A DNA stretch of 64,000 nucleotides. Origin: an uncultured Clostridia bacterium. GTDB lineage: Bacteria; Bacillota; Clostridia; Lachnospirales; Anaerotignaceae. The translations under genes and the position numbers were made by a program. Position 1 is the first letter of the stretch. Each line of letters starts with the position of its first letter. The notes beneath the pieces are model-generated. The model did not search any database and was not told the DNA's origin. It saw only the letters and a program-made list of their open reading frames with translations. Location of the stretch: the NCBI GenBank assembly GCA_910587195.1, contig CAJUKL010000005.1, positions 1-64,000 of the forward strand, given 5' to 3'. Below are positions 41,134 to 50,017 of the stretch, piece after piece.

Positions 41134-42264
41134 ATGGAATTTCAAATAGGTCCCATTCGTCCACCTAGTGAGGCAAATAGTTTGTTACTTCGTGTAACAG
41201 AAAATTGCCCTTGGAACAAATGTAAATTTTGTATGTTATATAAAACAAAAAAATTTCATACAAGAACAGTCGAGAAAATAAAAAAAGACATTGATGTTAT
41301 GGCGTATTACAGAGATAAAATACAAAATCATCAACTTAATGGAAACTTAGATATTGTAGCAATTCAAAAAGAATTTGACCAATTATCAACACAAAATGAA
41401 AAAGAATGTTATTATATGGTTTTTCATTGGCTGACAGAAGGAAATAGTCACTCTATTTTTTTACAAGATGCAAACACACTTGTACTCAAAACAGAATGGT
41501 TGATGGAGATTTTAAAATATATCCGTCAAAAGTTACCTGAAATTCAACGAGTTACATCATATGGCAGAGCAGATACTTTATCCCGTATTACGCAGGAACA
41601 ATTTTATCAGCTAAAAGCAGCAGGATTAGATAGAATTCATTCTGGTTTTGAAACAGGTTCTGATGAAGTTTTAGAATTGATTGGAAAGGGGAGTACACAA
41701 AAACAACAGATAGAAGGTGGAAAAAAAGTAAAGCAAGCTGGCATTGAACTTTCTATCTATTTTATGCCAGGTGCTGGTGGGAAAGTATATTCTCAAAAAA
41801 ATGCGATTGAAACCGCAAACGTTATCAATGCTATCAATCCCGATTTTGTTAGATTGAGAACTTTTGTTGTAAAAGCAGGTTCCTTAATGGAAGATTTAGT
41901 AAAAGCCGGAAAATTTATAGAGTGTAGTGACATCGAAAAACTACAGGAGATTAAAATGATGTTGGAGCATATTCAAAATTGTAGTGGATATTTAGCAAGT
42001 GACCATATTATTAATTTATTGCAAAACGTAAATGGATACCTAGACAAAGATTTACCAGCTATGTTAGAATATATTAATTCTTTTTTCGCACTACCCAGAG
42101 AAACACAAAGAAAGTATCAAATTGCTAGAAGAATGGGATTTGCAGGAGATTGGACAATGATGGATGGATTAAATTATCAGAATATTGAAAATATTGAAAA
42201 AAATATTCCTGATGGAGAGCAGTTTGAAAAACTTTTGAATCACTATATGGATTATTATATTTAA
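41134..42264 (+). CDS. radical SAM protein with CxxxxCxxC cluster motif
   Basis: A radical S-adenosylmethionine enzyme of about 376 residues. The 4Fe-4S motif is 'CPWNKCKFC', a C-x4-C-x2-C variant of the usual C-x3-C-x2-C, seen in a clostridial COG1032-like group with 'RVTENCPWNKCKFCMLYK'. The TIM-barrel continues with 'GLDRIHSGFETGSDEVLELIGKG' in blocks and 'YFMPGAGG'. The reaction is not known. Several in-frame starts exist: ATG 41098 overlaps the upstream stop with AGGAG four bases away, while ATG 41134 has AAAGGA eight bases away and fits where the family usually begins. The start is therefore uncertain by 12 residues. Confidence 0.85.
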   Translation: MEFQIGPIRPPSEANSLLLRVTENCPWNKCKFCMLYKTKKFHTRTVEKIKKDIDVMAYYRDKIQNHQLNGNLDIVAIQKEFDQLSTQNEKECYYMVFHWLTEGNSHSIFLQDANTLVLKTEWLMEILKYIRQKLPEIQRVTSYGRADTLSRITQEQFYQLKAAGLDRIHSGFETGSDEVLELIGKGSTQKQQIEGGKKVKQAGIELSIYFMPGAGGKVYSQKNAIETANVINAINPDFVRLRTFVVKAGSLMEDLVKAGKFIECSDIEKLQEIKMMLEHIQNCSGYLASDHIINLLQNVNGYLDKDLPAMLEYINSFFALPRETQRKYQIARRMGFAGDWTMMDGLNYQNIENIEKNIPDGEQFEKLLNHYMDYYI

Positions 42265-42275
42265 AGGAGAAAAAA

Positions 42276-42434
42276 ATGGGAAATATCATTGCAATATCTG
42301 TGATTCTTTTGCTTGCCTTTTGTGCACTACATTATCAATATACCAAAAGGAAAAAAAAGCAACATGGATGTGGAGAAGGGTGTAATCATTGTCCTTTTCA
42401 TAATGATTGTCATAGTAATGAAAAAAAAGTATAA
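42276..42434 (+). CDS. FeoB-associated-type Cys-rich small membrane protein
   Basis: A 52-residue protein that fits the FeoB-associated Cys-rich membrane protein family: one N-terminal hydrophobic helix (about 3-20), a basic 'TKRKKKQ' stretch and a Cys/His cluster 'CGEGCNHCPFHNDCH'. The Cys residues probably bind iron or a metal ion. No feo genes are adjacent, which is unusual for the family. AAAGGAG precedes the ATG by seven bases. It follows the radical SAM gene directly and ends at a terminator. Confidence 0.82.
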   Translation: MGNIIAISVILLLAFCALHYQYTKRKKKQHGCGEGCNHCPFHNDCHSNEKKV

Positions 42435-42437
42435 TAT

Positions 42438-42474
42438 TAAAAAGAGCCCCCTATTTTTAGAGGACTCTTTTATT
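42438..42474. terminator. bidirectional terminator
   Basis: AAAAGAG pairs with CTCTTTT, with partial pairing of CCC/GG and CTA/TAG inside, between convergent genes. Confidence 0.7.
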
Positions 42475-42480
42475 AGTTTT

Positions 42481-43023
42481 TTATTTAAAATATCTGTTAT
42501 AAAGACCTTGGAATGCTTTTCCATGTCTTGCTTCATCTCTAGCCATTTCGTGTACTGTATCATGGATTGCATCTAAGTTAGCAGCTTTTGCACGTTTTGC
42601 AAGGTCTGTTTTTCCTGCTGTTGCACCATTTTCAGCAGCAATACGAAGTTCAAGGTTTTTCTTTGTAGAGTCTGTTACAACTTCGCCTAATAATTCAGCA
42701 AATTTGCAAGCATGTTCTGCTTCTTCCCAAGCAGCTTTTTCATAATATAAACCAACTTCTGGATAACCTTCTCTATGAGCAACACGAGCCATAGCAAGAT
42801 ACATACCAACTTCTGTACATTCTCCTTCAAAATTAGCTCTTAAATCAGCCATAATATCTTCACTAGAACCTTTTGCAACACCAATAACATGTTCTGCAGC
42901 CCATGTCATTTCGCCAACTTGTTCTGTAAATTTATCAGAACTTGCTTTACAAATTGGACATTGTTCTGGAGCAGAATCACCTTCGTGTACATAACCGCAT
43001 ACGGAACAAACAAATTTTTTCAT
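42481..43023 (-). CDS. rubrerythrin with N-terminal rubredoxin domain (reverse rubrerythrin)
   Basis: A 180-residue peroxide-detoxifying protein. A rubredoxin-like domain comes first (C6, C9, C22, C25 in 'CSVCG' and 'CPICK'), followed by a diiron four-helix rubrerythrin domain (about 40-180) with the 'E-x-x-H' motif 'EEAEHACKFAELLG' and 'ARHGKAF'. The reversed domain order is the clostridial 'reverse rubrerythrin' form, which reduces H2O2 and O2 with NADH through partner proteins in anaerobes. The ATG at 43023 has TTAAGGAGG ten bases upstream; a longer frame to 43056 has no such site. A strong promoter with a 24-bp palindrome controls it. Confidence 0.93.
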   Translation of the reverse strand: MKKFVCSVCGYVHEGDSAPEQCPICKASSDKFTEQVGEMTWAAEHVIGVAKGSSEDIMADLRANFEGECTEVGMYLAMARVAHREGYPEVGLYYEKAAWEEAEHACKFAELLGEVVTDSTKKNLELRIAAENGATAGKTDLAKRAKAANLDAIHDTVHEMARDEARHGKAFQGLYNRYFK

Positions 43024-43060
43024 AATTAAAATCCTCCTTAAGTGAATTAATACCAAATTT

Positions 43061-43084
43061 TTAACAATATTTATTTATTGTTAA
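43061..43084. promoter_or_regulatory. 24-bp palindromic operator of the rubrerythrin gene
   Basis: TTAACAATA (43061-43069) and TATTGTTAA (43076-43084) are perfect inverted arms with a 6-bp spacer. They cover about +3 to +26 of the predicted transcript, a classic repressor position. The regulator is unknown; PerR or a Rex-type regulator are candidates, but neither consensus matches exactly. Confidence 0.6.
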
Positions 43085-43093
43085 CTAATAATA

Positions 43094-43122
43094 ATTATAA
43101 ATTACATTTTTAAGCTTGTCAA
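43094..43122 (-). promoter_or_regulatory. consensus SigA promoter of the rubrerythrin gene
   Basis: On the minus strand TTGACA (43117-43122), a 17-bp spacer and TATAAT (43094-43099), start near 43087. Confidence 0.85.
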
Positions 43123-43222
43123 GCTTTTTTTATAAAATGATTTCCAATTTTAATAAAAATATGCTAAACTAATAGAAATGGTTTAAACATTTTTTTAATA
43201 CATCTTGTGAAAGGAGAATAAT

Positions 43223-46147
43223 ATGATAGATTTTCAAATTGGAAAACAATATTATGGTTTTTATTTAAAAGAATATTCTAATGTAGAAGATATTCATGCA
43301 AAGGCATATTTATTTGAGCATATCCAAAGTGGTGCAAGATTATTTTATGTGCAGAATCATGATGATAACAAAGTTTTTTTTATTTCTTTTAAAACACCTC
43401 CCAGTGATGATTGTGGTACACCTCATATTTTAGAACATTCTGTTCTTTGTGGTTCTAAAAAATATCAAGCAAAAGACCCCTTTAATGAATTGGCAAAAGG
43501 TTCTCTTAATACCTATCTTAATGCCTTAACTTATGCAGATAAAACAATGTATCCTGTTGCTAGTAGAAATGAAAAAGATTTTATGAATATGATGGATGTT
43601 TATTTAGATGCTGTTTTTTATCCTCGTATTTATGACAAAAAAGAAATCTTTATGCAAGAAGGTTGGCACTATGTTTTAGAGGATAATGCACCTTTGTCCA
43701 TAAAAGGTGTTGTTTATAATGAAATGAAAGGTGCCTTATCAGACCCTGAAAGAATATTGGACAATGCCATTTCAAGAAGTCTTTTTCCAACTACAACATA
43801 TGGTTTTGAATCGGGCGGAAATCCGGAAGCAATTCCTAGCTTAACTTACGAAAAATTTTTAGAATTTCATAAAAAATATTATCATCCTTCCAATAGTTAC
43901 ATTTATTTATATGGAGATATGGAAATTGAAAAACAGTTAGAATGGATTGATAAAGAGTATTTAAGCAATTTTGAAAAAGATGCTGCTGTTCCTGAAATTT
44001 CATTAGAAAAAGATTTTTTAAACATAGTCTTTACAGAGGATAGTTTTTCTGTTGATACAGAAGGAGATAAAAAAAGAAATACTTTCCTTGCTTATAGTGT
44101 CCGTATTGGAAAATCAACAGACCCTACTTTAATTTTAGCATTTGATATATTAAGTTATATTTTGTTAGAAACAAATACATCTCCATTAAAAAGAGCATTA
44201 GTAGATGCTGGCATTGCAGAAGAAACAGAAGGATGGTTTGATTCTTCTAGTTATGATATGGTGTTTAGTATTATCGCCAAAAAATCAGAAAAAGAAAATG
44301 TTTCTTTATTTAAAGAAATTATTGAAAATACTCTACAGAATATCGTTCAAAAGGGAATCGACAAAAAGCTAATAGAAGCAACATTAAACAGATGGGAATT
44401 TTATTTAAAAGAGGAGTACTTTGGAAGTCGACCAAAAGGCTTAACTTATGGCATGAAATTAATGAAAAGTTGGCTGCATGGGGGAAGTCCCATAGAACCA
44501 CTATGTCATTGGAAACAATTTCAAGTGATAAAATCTGCTTTAACTACCGATTATTTTGAGCAACTCATAAAATCATTATTGTTACAGAATAACAATAAAA
44601 GTATTGTTGTTGTTGCACCAGAAAAAGGAAAACAATCCAACATAGAAAGTAACTTCTTAAAAGAAATGGAAACTATAAAGAATCATCTTTCTGAAAAAGA
44701 AATGCAACAGTTAATGGCACAAAATAAAGCCTTTGAAAAATATCAGGCAGAGGAAGATAGTCCAGAAATTATCAATCAGATACCATTTTTGCATATTGAT
44801 GAAATTAATAAAAAAGCAGATATTTTACCTACACAAAAAATTCCAGAGCAATATGATATGATTTTTACCCCACTGGAAACAAATGGAATTGTATACTCTC
44901 AATTATCTTTTGATACTTGTACTGTACCAGAAAATCTTTTACCTTATGTTGGACTTGTTGCAAGTGTAATTGGAAAGTTAGATACCAAAAAATATAGCTT
45001 TGAACAGTTACCTTTGGAAATCAATTTTTATACTGGTGGAATCAATTTTAGTAATGATATTTATTCCACTTCCAAAAAAGATTGTCGTTCTTTTGTTACA
45101 GTAGATGGAAAATTTTTAGAAAAAAATAGTTCTCATTTTTTTGAAATTGTAACTTCTATCTTATTTGAAACAGACTTTAACCAAAAAGAAAATTTAAAAA
45201 AGATAATAAAATCAGAAAAAGTAAACCTAGCAAGTTATTTACAAAATGCCCCTCATATGGCTGGGGTAGTTAGAAGTATGAGTCATGTTGCAATAGGTTC
45301 TAAAATAAAAGATGAAGTATCTGGTGTTGCTTTTTATGATTCTCTTGTCAAAATAGAACAAGAAGTTGAAAAAGAAATTGACACAGTAATTTCAAAATTA
45401 AAAGAAGTATGTTCCTATTTATTTACAAAGCAAAATCTTTTTGTTGCTGTAACTTGTGAAGAATCTAGTTTATCTTGTTATCGACAAGGAATACAACAAA
45501 TATATGATATGCTTCCAGAAAAATCGTTTAAAAAGCAACACTATGCATTTTTATTTGAAAATGCAAAGGAAGGTTTAATTATTCCTTCTAAAATAAAGTA
45601 TAACATTCAATCAGGAAATTTAGCAGATTATGGTTATTCTTATACTGGAGCAATGGCAGTATTAAGAAATATATTAGACTCGGAATACCTGTGGAATACT
45701 GTCCGTGTGCAGGGTGGGGCATATGGTTGCTACAGTCGTTTTTTAAGAAATGGTAGTGTCTATTTTTATTCTTATAGAGACCCTAGCATACAGAAAACAT
45801 ACCAAGCATATCAAAATGCACCTTTGTTTTTAAAGGAATTTTGCAATACAAATGCGGATTTGACCAAATATATTTTAGGCACTATCAATACTATAGATAG
45901 ACCTTTGACCAACAAAGAAAAAGCAGATTTAGCAGTTGCTAGATATTTGAATCATGTTACACCAGAAATGCAGCAAACAGAAAGAGATGAAGTCTTAGCT
46001 ACTACCACTAAAAAAATAAAGGAATATGTTCCTTTATTAGAAAAAATAGTAAAAAGTCAAAATATTTGTACTATCGGAAGTGAAGATGCTATTGTTCTAA
46101 AAAAAGACTTTTTTACACAAATATCGCCCTATATGCCTTCTCTTTAA
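43223..46147 (+). CDS. insulinase-family (M16C, PreP-like) metallopeptidase
   Basis: A 974-residue zinc peptidase of the M16C/PreP group. The inverted zinc motif HxxEH is at 68-72 in 'PHILEHSVLCGS', and 'EGWHYVLED' and 'NEMKGALSDP' belong to the N-terminal half with the distal Glu ligand. Two M16-type halves are joined by a hinge near residue 490, and 'LWNTVRVQGGAYGCY' marks the C-terminal half. PreP-type enzymes degrade peptides inside a closed chamber; in bacteria the substrate is mostly unknown. No signal peptide, so cytosolic. AAAGGAGA precedes the ATG. A possible terminator and a new promoter follow. Confidence 0.93.
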   Translation: MIDFQIGKQYYGFYLKEYSNVEDIHAKAYLFEHIQSGARLFYVQNHDDNKVFFISFKTPPSDDCGTPHILEHSVLCGSKKYQAKDPFNELAKGSLNTYLNALTYADKTMYPVASRNEKDFMNMMDVYLDAVFYPRIYDKKEIFMQEGWHYVLEDNAPLSIKGVVYNEMKGALSDPERILDNAISRSLFPTTTYGFESGGNPEAIPSLTYEKFLEFHKKYYHPSNSYIYLYGDMEIEKQLEWIDKEYLSNFEKDAAVPEISLEKDFLNIVFTEDSFSVDTEGDKKRNTFLAYSVRIGKSTDPTLILAFDILSYILLETNTSPLKRALVDAGIAEETEGWFDSSSYDMVFSIIAKKSEKENVSLFKEIIENTLQNIVQKGIDKKLIEATLNRWEFYLKEEYFGSRPKGLTYGMKLMKSWLHGGSPIEPLCHWKQFQVIKSALTTDYFEQLIKSLLLQNNNKSIVVVAPEKGKQSNIESNFLKEMETIKNHLSEKEMQQLMAQNKAFEKYQAEEDSPEIINQIPFLHIDEINKKADILPTQKIPEQYDMIFTPLETNGIVYSQLSFDTCTVPENLLPYVGLVASVIGKLDTKKYSFEQLPLEINFYTGGINFSNDIYSTSKKDCRSFVTVDGKFLEKNSSHFFEIVTSILFETDFNQKENLKKIIKSEKVNLASYLQNAPHMAGVVRSMSHVAIGSKIKDEVSGVAFYDSLVKIEQEVEKEIDTVISKLKEVCSYLFTKQNLFVAVTCEESSLSCYRQGIQQIYDMLPEKSFKKQHYAFLFENAKEGLIIPSKIKYNIQSGNLADYGYSYTGAMAVLRNILDSEYLWNTVRVQGGAYGCYSRFLRNGSVYFYSYRDPSIQKTYQAYQNAPLFLKEFCNTNADLTKYILGTINTIDRPLTNKEKADLAVARYLNHVTPEMQQTERDEVLATTTKKIKEYVPLLEKIVKSQNICTIGSEDAIVLKKDFFTQISPYMPSL

Positions 46148-46174
46148 TTGATTTTGTAGAAAATACTGTTTTTA

Positions 46175-46203
46175 TTGCTTTTTTGTATAAATTATGATAT
46201 AAA
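46175..46203 (+). promoter_or_regulatory. probable purM promoter
   Basis: TTGCTT (46175-46180), a 17-bp spacer and TATAAA (46198-46203). The leader then runs through the terminator hairpin at 46230-46269 before purM, an attenuator-like arrangement. Confidence 0.55.
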
Positions 46204-46229
46204 TAAAAGTAGGAATATGGTTTCATTTT

Positions 46230-46269
46230 GTAAAACAGGTTTCAAAGACGGAATCTGTTTTACTTTTTA
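46230..46269 (+). terminator. terminator hairpin upstream of purM
   Basis: GTAAAACAG pairs with CTGTTTTAC, with further pairing inside the loop, followed by TTTTT. It either ends the M16C transcript or attenuates purM. Confidence 0.7.
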
Positions 46270-46299
46270 GAACATCAAAGAAAATAAGGAGGAAAAAAG

Positions 46300-47337
46300 A
46301 TGGGGCTTGATTATAAGGATGCAGGCGTAGATGTAGAAGCAGGATACAAGTCTGTAAAACTAATAAAAGAACATGTAAAAAGTACATTTCGTAAAGAGGT
46401 GTTAGGTGACATTGGTGGTTTTGGTGGCATGTTTTCGCTTGGAAGTCTGCAAATGAAAGAACCTGTACTTATTTCAGGAACAGATGGAGTGGGAACAAAA
46501 TTAAAATTGGCTTTTATCCAAGACAAGCATACTACGGTTGGTATTGACTGTGTAGCCATGTGTGTAAATGACATTATTTGTAATGGAGCACAACCTTTAT
46601 TCTTTTTGGATTACATTGCTTGTGGTAAAAATGTACCAGAAAGAATTGCTGAAATTGTAAGTGGTGTTGCAGAAGGTTGCCGACAAGCAGGTTGTGCTTT
46701 AATTGGCGGCGAAACAGCAGAAATGCCTGGTTTTTATGCAAAAAATGAATATGATATGGCTGGTTTTGCAGTGGGGGTTGTAGACAGAGAAAAAATAATT
46801 AATGGCGAAAATATTGTAGAAGGGGATGTTATTATTGGTTTACCTTCTAGTGGAATTCATAGTAATGGTTATTCTCTTGTTCGAAAAATTTTTCGTCCTT
46901 CTGAAACAAGCTGCAAAGAATTTGTAACCTCTTTAAATGAAACTTTAGGGGAATCACTTTTAAAACCTACTAAAATTTATGTAAAAGAAATATTACAGTT
47001 AATTGAAAAAGTAGAAGTAAAAGGAATCAGTAATATTACTGGTGGCGGATTTATAGAAAACATTCCAAGATGTATTCCAAAAAATAAAAATCTTTGCGCT
47101 TACATAGAAGAAGGAACCTGGCCAGTATTACCCATCTTTGATTTAATGCAAAAAACGGGTGATATTAACAGAATGAATATGTATAATACATTTAACATGG
47201 GAATTGGTATGATTTGTGTTGTTGCAAAAGAAAATGCAGAAGCAGCTATTCATGCACTTCATGAAATGGGAGAAGAAGGTTATATCATAGGAAAAATCAT
47301 ATCTAGTGAAAAAGAGGTAGAAATATGCTTAAGATAG
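46300..47337 (+). CDS. purM: PurM, phosphoribosylformylglycinamidine cyclo-ligase
   Basis: A 345-residue AIR synthetase of purine biosynthesis, converting FGAM to AIR with ATP. 'DYKDAGVDVEAGYKSV' is the classic N-terminus, and 'SGTDGVGTKLKLAF', 'GGETAEMPGFY' and 'GLPSSGIHSNGYSLVR' are the ATP-binding motifs of the PurM/PurL family. Length is normal. AAGGAGG precedes the ATG. It overlaps purN by 13 bp, so purM-purN-purD form an operon. Confidence 0.97.
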   Translation: MGLDYKDAGVDVEAGYKSVKLIKEHVKSTFRKEVLGDIGGFGGMFSLGSLQMKEPVLISGTDGVGTKLKLAFIQDKHTTVGIDCVAMCVNDIICNGAQPLFFLDYIACGKNVPERIAEIVSGVAEGCRQAGCALIGGETAEMPGFYAKNEYDMAGFAVGVVDREKIINGENIVEGDVIIGLPSSGIHSNGYSLVRKIFRPSETSCKEFVTSLNETLGESLLKPTKIYVKEILQLIEKVEVKGISNITGGGFIENIPRCIPKNKNLCAYIEEGTWPVLPIFDLMQKTGDINRMNMYNTFNMGIGMICVVAKENAEAAIHALHEMGEEGYIIGKIISSEKEVEICLR

Positions 47338-47948
47338 GTATTTTAGTTTCTGGCGGCGGAACAAATTTTCAAGCAATTATAGATGCAATCTCGTCTGGAA
47401 AATTAACAGATACAGAAATTGTAACAGTTGTTAGTTCCAATCCAAATGCTTATGCTTTAGAAAGAGCAAAAAAACATAATATCAATGCAATTTGTATTAG
47501 AAAAAAAGATTATGCAACAGATGTATTATATCAACAAGCATTGATTGACCATATGAAAGAAAAAGAAGTAGAGCTTGTAGTTATGGCTGGATTTATGGTT
47601 GTCATTGGCTCTTTATTTATCAAAGAATTTGAAAATAAAATTATAAATATTCATCCCTCTTTGATTCCTTCTTTTTGTGGAAATGGTTATTATGGTTTAA
47701 AAGTTCATGAGGCTGCTCTAAAAAAAGGTGTAAAAATAACAGGTGCAACTGTTCATTTTGTGACAGAAGAAACAGATGCAGGCCCTATTATTATGCAAAA
47801 ACCTGTTGCAGTTTTAGAAGGAGATACTCCAGAACAGCTACAAAAACGTGTAATGGAACAAGCAGAATGGGATATATTACCGAATTCTATCCAATTATTT
47901 GCACATCATCGGCTAAAAGTTATTGAAAATCATGTTAAAATATGTTAG
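47325..47948 (+). CDS. purN: PurN, phosphoribosylglycinamide formyltransferase
   Basis: A 207-residue GAR transformylase that uses 10-formyl-tetrahydrofolate. The N-terminal 'GILVSGGGTNFQAIIDAI' binds GAR, and the catalytic set N-H-D is in 'INIHPSLIPSF' and 'VTEETDAGPII'. Its ATG lies inside the end of purM, with GAGGTAG as ribosome binding site. purD begins after 13 bp. purH is not between them, so it must lie elsewhere. Confidence 0.96.
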   Translation: MLKIGILVSGGGTNFQAIIDAISSGKLTDTEIVTVVSSNPNAYALERAKKHNINAICIRKKDYATDVLYQQALIDHMKEKEVELVVMAGFMVVIGSLFIKEFENKIINIHPSLIPSFCGNGYYGLKVHEAALKKGVKITGATVHFVTEETDAGPIIMQKPVAVLEGDTPEQLQKRVMEQAEWDILPNSIQLFAHHRLKVIENHVKIC

Positions 47949-47961
47949 GAGGAAAAGAAAA

Positions 47962-49227
47962 ATGAAAATTTTAGTTGTAGGCAGCGGTGGGAGAGAACAC
48001 ACGATTGTTTGGAAACTAAAACAAAGTCCTCTTGCGGATAAAATTTATTGTGCACCCGGAAATGCAGGCATCTCTGAATTAGCAGAATGTGTTCCTATTG
48101 GTGCAATGGAGTTTGATAAGTTAATTTCTTTTGCAAAGGAAAATGCAATTGACTACACAGTCATTGGCATGGACGACCCTTTAGCTGGTGGTATTGTAGA
48201 TGCTTTTGAAAAAGAAGGATTAAAAGTATTTGGCCCAAGACAAAATGCTGCCATATTAGAAAGTAGTAAGGCTTTTTCTAAAGATTTAATGAAAAAATAT
48301 AATATTCCAACTGCATCTTATGAAGTCTTTGATGATTATGAAGCAGCAAAGGAATATTTACAAAAACAAAGTATGCCCATTGTATTAAAAGCAGATGGAT
48401 TAGCTTTGGGGAAGGGCGTTTTGATTTGTAAAACATTAGAAGAAGCAGAACAGGCTCTAAAAGAAATGATGAAAGAACATAAATTTGGTTCTGCTGGAAA
48501 CAAAATTGTAATAGAAGAATTTTTAGAAGGTCCAGAAGTTTCTATTTTATCATTCTGCGATGGAAAAACAATCATACCTATGGTAAGCGCCCAAGACCAC
48601 AAAAGAGCATTTGATAATGACAAAGGGTTAAATACTGGTGGTATGGGTACATTTTCACCAAGTAAATTTTATACAGAAGAAATGGCAAAAAAATGTATGG
48701 AAACAATTTTTCAGCCAACAGTAGATGCTATGATAAAAGAAAATAGAAAATTTGTTGGTATTATTTATTTTGGTTTAATGTATACAAAAAATGGAATGAA
48801 AGTAATTGAATATAATGCACGATTTGGCGACCCCGAAACACAAGTAATACTACCAAGATTAAAGACGGATTTGTTGGAAATTATGTTAGCTTGTACAAAT
48901 GGAACATTGGACGAAATTAACATTGAATGGTATGACAATGCAGCAGTTTGCGTTATATTAGCAAGTGGTGGTTATCCGGTTTCTTATGAAAAAGGATATA
49001 CAATTACAGGTTTAGAGGAAATTGCTAAAAAAGAGAATACTATAGTATTTCATTCTGGAACAGCCAAAAAAGATGGAAAATTTATAACTTCTGGTGGACG
49101 TGTATTAGGAATTACTGGAATTGGAAATACTATTGAAGAAGCAATTCAAACAGCTTATGAAGGTGTCAAAATTGTAGATTTTGATAAAAAGCATTTTAGA
49201 ACAGATATTGGAAAAAAGGAATATTAA
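47962..49227 (+). CDS. purD: PurD, phosphoribosylamine-glycine ligase
   Basis: A 421-residue ATP-grasp enzyme that joins phosphoribosylamine and glycine. 'KILVVGSGGREHTIVWKL' is the N-domain, 'LKADGLALGKGVLI' and 'VIEEFLEGPEVSILSF' the ATP-grasp loops, and 'YNARFGDPETQVILPRL' the metal-binding motif. The ATG at 47962 is set by AGGAGG ten bases upstream, not the longer frame from 47923. Two terminator-like hairpins follow. Confidence 0.96.
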   Translation: MKILVVGSGGREHTIVWKLKQSPLADKIYCAPGNAGISELAECVPIGAMEFDKLISFAKENAIDYTVIGMDDPLAGGIVDAFEKEGLKVFGPRQNAAILESSKAFSKDLMKKYNIPTASYEVFDDYEAAKEYLQKQSMPIVLKADGLALGKGVLICKTLEEAEQALKEMMKEHKFGSAGNKIVIEEFLEGPEVSILSFCDGKTIIPMVSAQDHKRAFDNDKGLNTGGMGTFSPSKFYTEEMAKKCMETIFQPTVDAMIKENRKFVGIIYFGLMYTKNGMKVIEYNARFGDPETQVILPRLKTDLLEIMLACTNGTLDEINIEWYDNAAVCVILASGGYPVSYEKGYTITGLEEIAKKENTIVFHSGTAKKDGKFITSGGRVLGITGIGNTIEEAIQTAYEGVKIVDFDKKHFRTDIGKKEY

Positions 49228-49233
49228 AAAGAC

Positions 49234-49270
49234 AAAAACACGTATATAGAAATTATATACGTGTTTTTTA
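49234..49270 (+). terminator. intrinsic terminator of the pur operon
   Basis: AAAAACACGTATATA pairs with TATATACGTGTTTTT around a 5-nt loop, then more T. Confidence 0.9.
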
Positions 49271-49275
49271 TTTTC

Positions 49276-49330
49276 CCCATATAAAGTTTCGCAAAAGTTA
49301 TGTTTTGCGAAACTTTATATGGGCTTTTTT
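49276..49330 (+). terminator. second, unusually long terminator-like hairpin
   Basis: A perfect 21-bp inverted repeat: CCCATATAAAG...GCAAAA (49276-49296) and TTTTGC...CTTTATATGGG (49303-49323), with a 6-nt loop and a following CTTTTTT. It is directly followed by a third small hairpin, AGGGGA-TTTC-TCCCCT (49332-49347). Confidence 0.75.
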
Positions 49331-49352
49331 ATAGGGGATTTCTCCCCTACTT

Positions 49353-49949
49353 TTACTTTTTTAAATAACCCAACTCTACAGCCTTATCTAACAAATTCTT
49401 TAAGTAGTTTGCAATTTCTCTTGCTCCAGATAATGTTTTTTCATTTCTTTTTAACACCTGCTGTTGAGAAACATTATTTTCTATCCACAGTTTTCCATTT
49501 GTTTTAAAGTTTAGCATAATTGGCTGTAATCTATCTAATATATTAGCAAAAACAGCTTCTTTTGTTTGTCCTTCCTCAAATTCATACCATAAGTCTTTAT
49601 ATTCCTGTGCTTGGTCACTTGGTAAAATATGATAAATACGTTCAGCTGCTTTCTGTTCTCTTTCTGCTTTATCCTCATTTGCTTTTTCATCATAGCAGAA
49701 AGTATCCCCTGCATCAATTTCTACAACATCATGCATAAGCACCATTTTAATAACTTTTAATAAATCTACATCTTCATAGTACTCATTTAAAACAACTGCC
49801 ATAATTGCAATATGCCAAGAATGCTCCGCATCATTTTCTTTTCTAGTAGCATCTGATAAATAAGTTTGTCTTATAATACTTTTAATCTTATCTAGTTCTA
49901 AAATAAATTGCATTTGTTTTTCTAATCGTGTTTCTTTTTGTTCATCCAT
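49353..49949 (-). CDS. HD-domain hydrolase (COG1896-like)
   Basis: A 198-residue HD superfamily metal-dependent phosphohydrolase, like YfbR-type 5'-deoxynucleotidases. Metal ligands are seen in 'DAEHSWHIAIMA' (about 40-51), 'LMHDVVEIDAGDT' (about 70-82) and 'LDRLQPIMLN' further on. A nucleotide substrate is likely, but specificity is unknown. It has no operon partner and faces the pur operon end. Confidence 0.88.
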   Translation of the reverse strand: MDEQKETRLEKQMQFILELDKIKSIIRQTYLSDATRKENDAEHSWHIAIMAVVLNEYYEDVDLLKVIKMVLMHDVVEIDAGDTFCYDEKANEDKAEREQKAAERIYHILPSDQAQEYKDLWYEFEEGQTKEAVFANILDRLQPIMLNFKTNGKLWIENNVSQQQVLKRNEKTLSGAREIANYLKNLLDKAVELGYLKK

Positions 49950-49988
49950 ATACCTTTTTGTTCCTTTCTTAAGAAATAATACCCTCTA

Positions 49989-50017
49989 TTGATAAATAAT
50001 TTAAAGTATATTATAAT
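49989..50017 (+). promoter_or_regulatory. SigA promoter of the CAP-domain gene
   Basis: TTGATA (49989-49994), a 17-bp spacer and TATAAT (50012-50017). TTGATAAA at the -35 and TTTATCAA at 50021-50028 form an inverted repeat that brackets the core promoter. Confidence 0.75.

Noticed and set aside
42276..42434. Cys-rich protein as part of a feo iron operon
   Set aside because: No feoA or feoB is found nearby; only the small protein's own sequence supports the family name.
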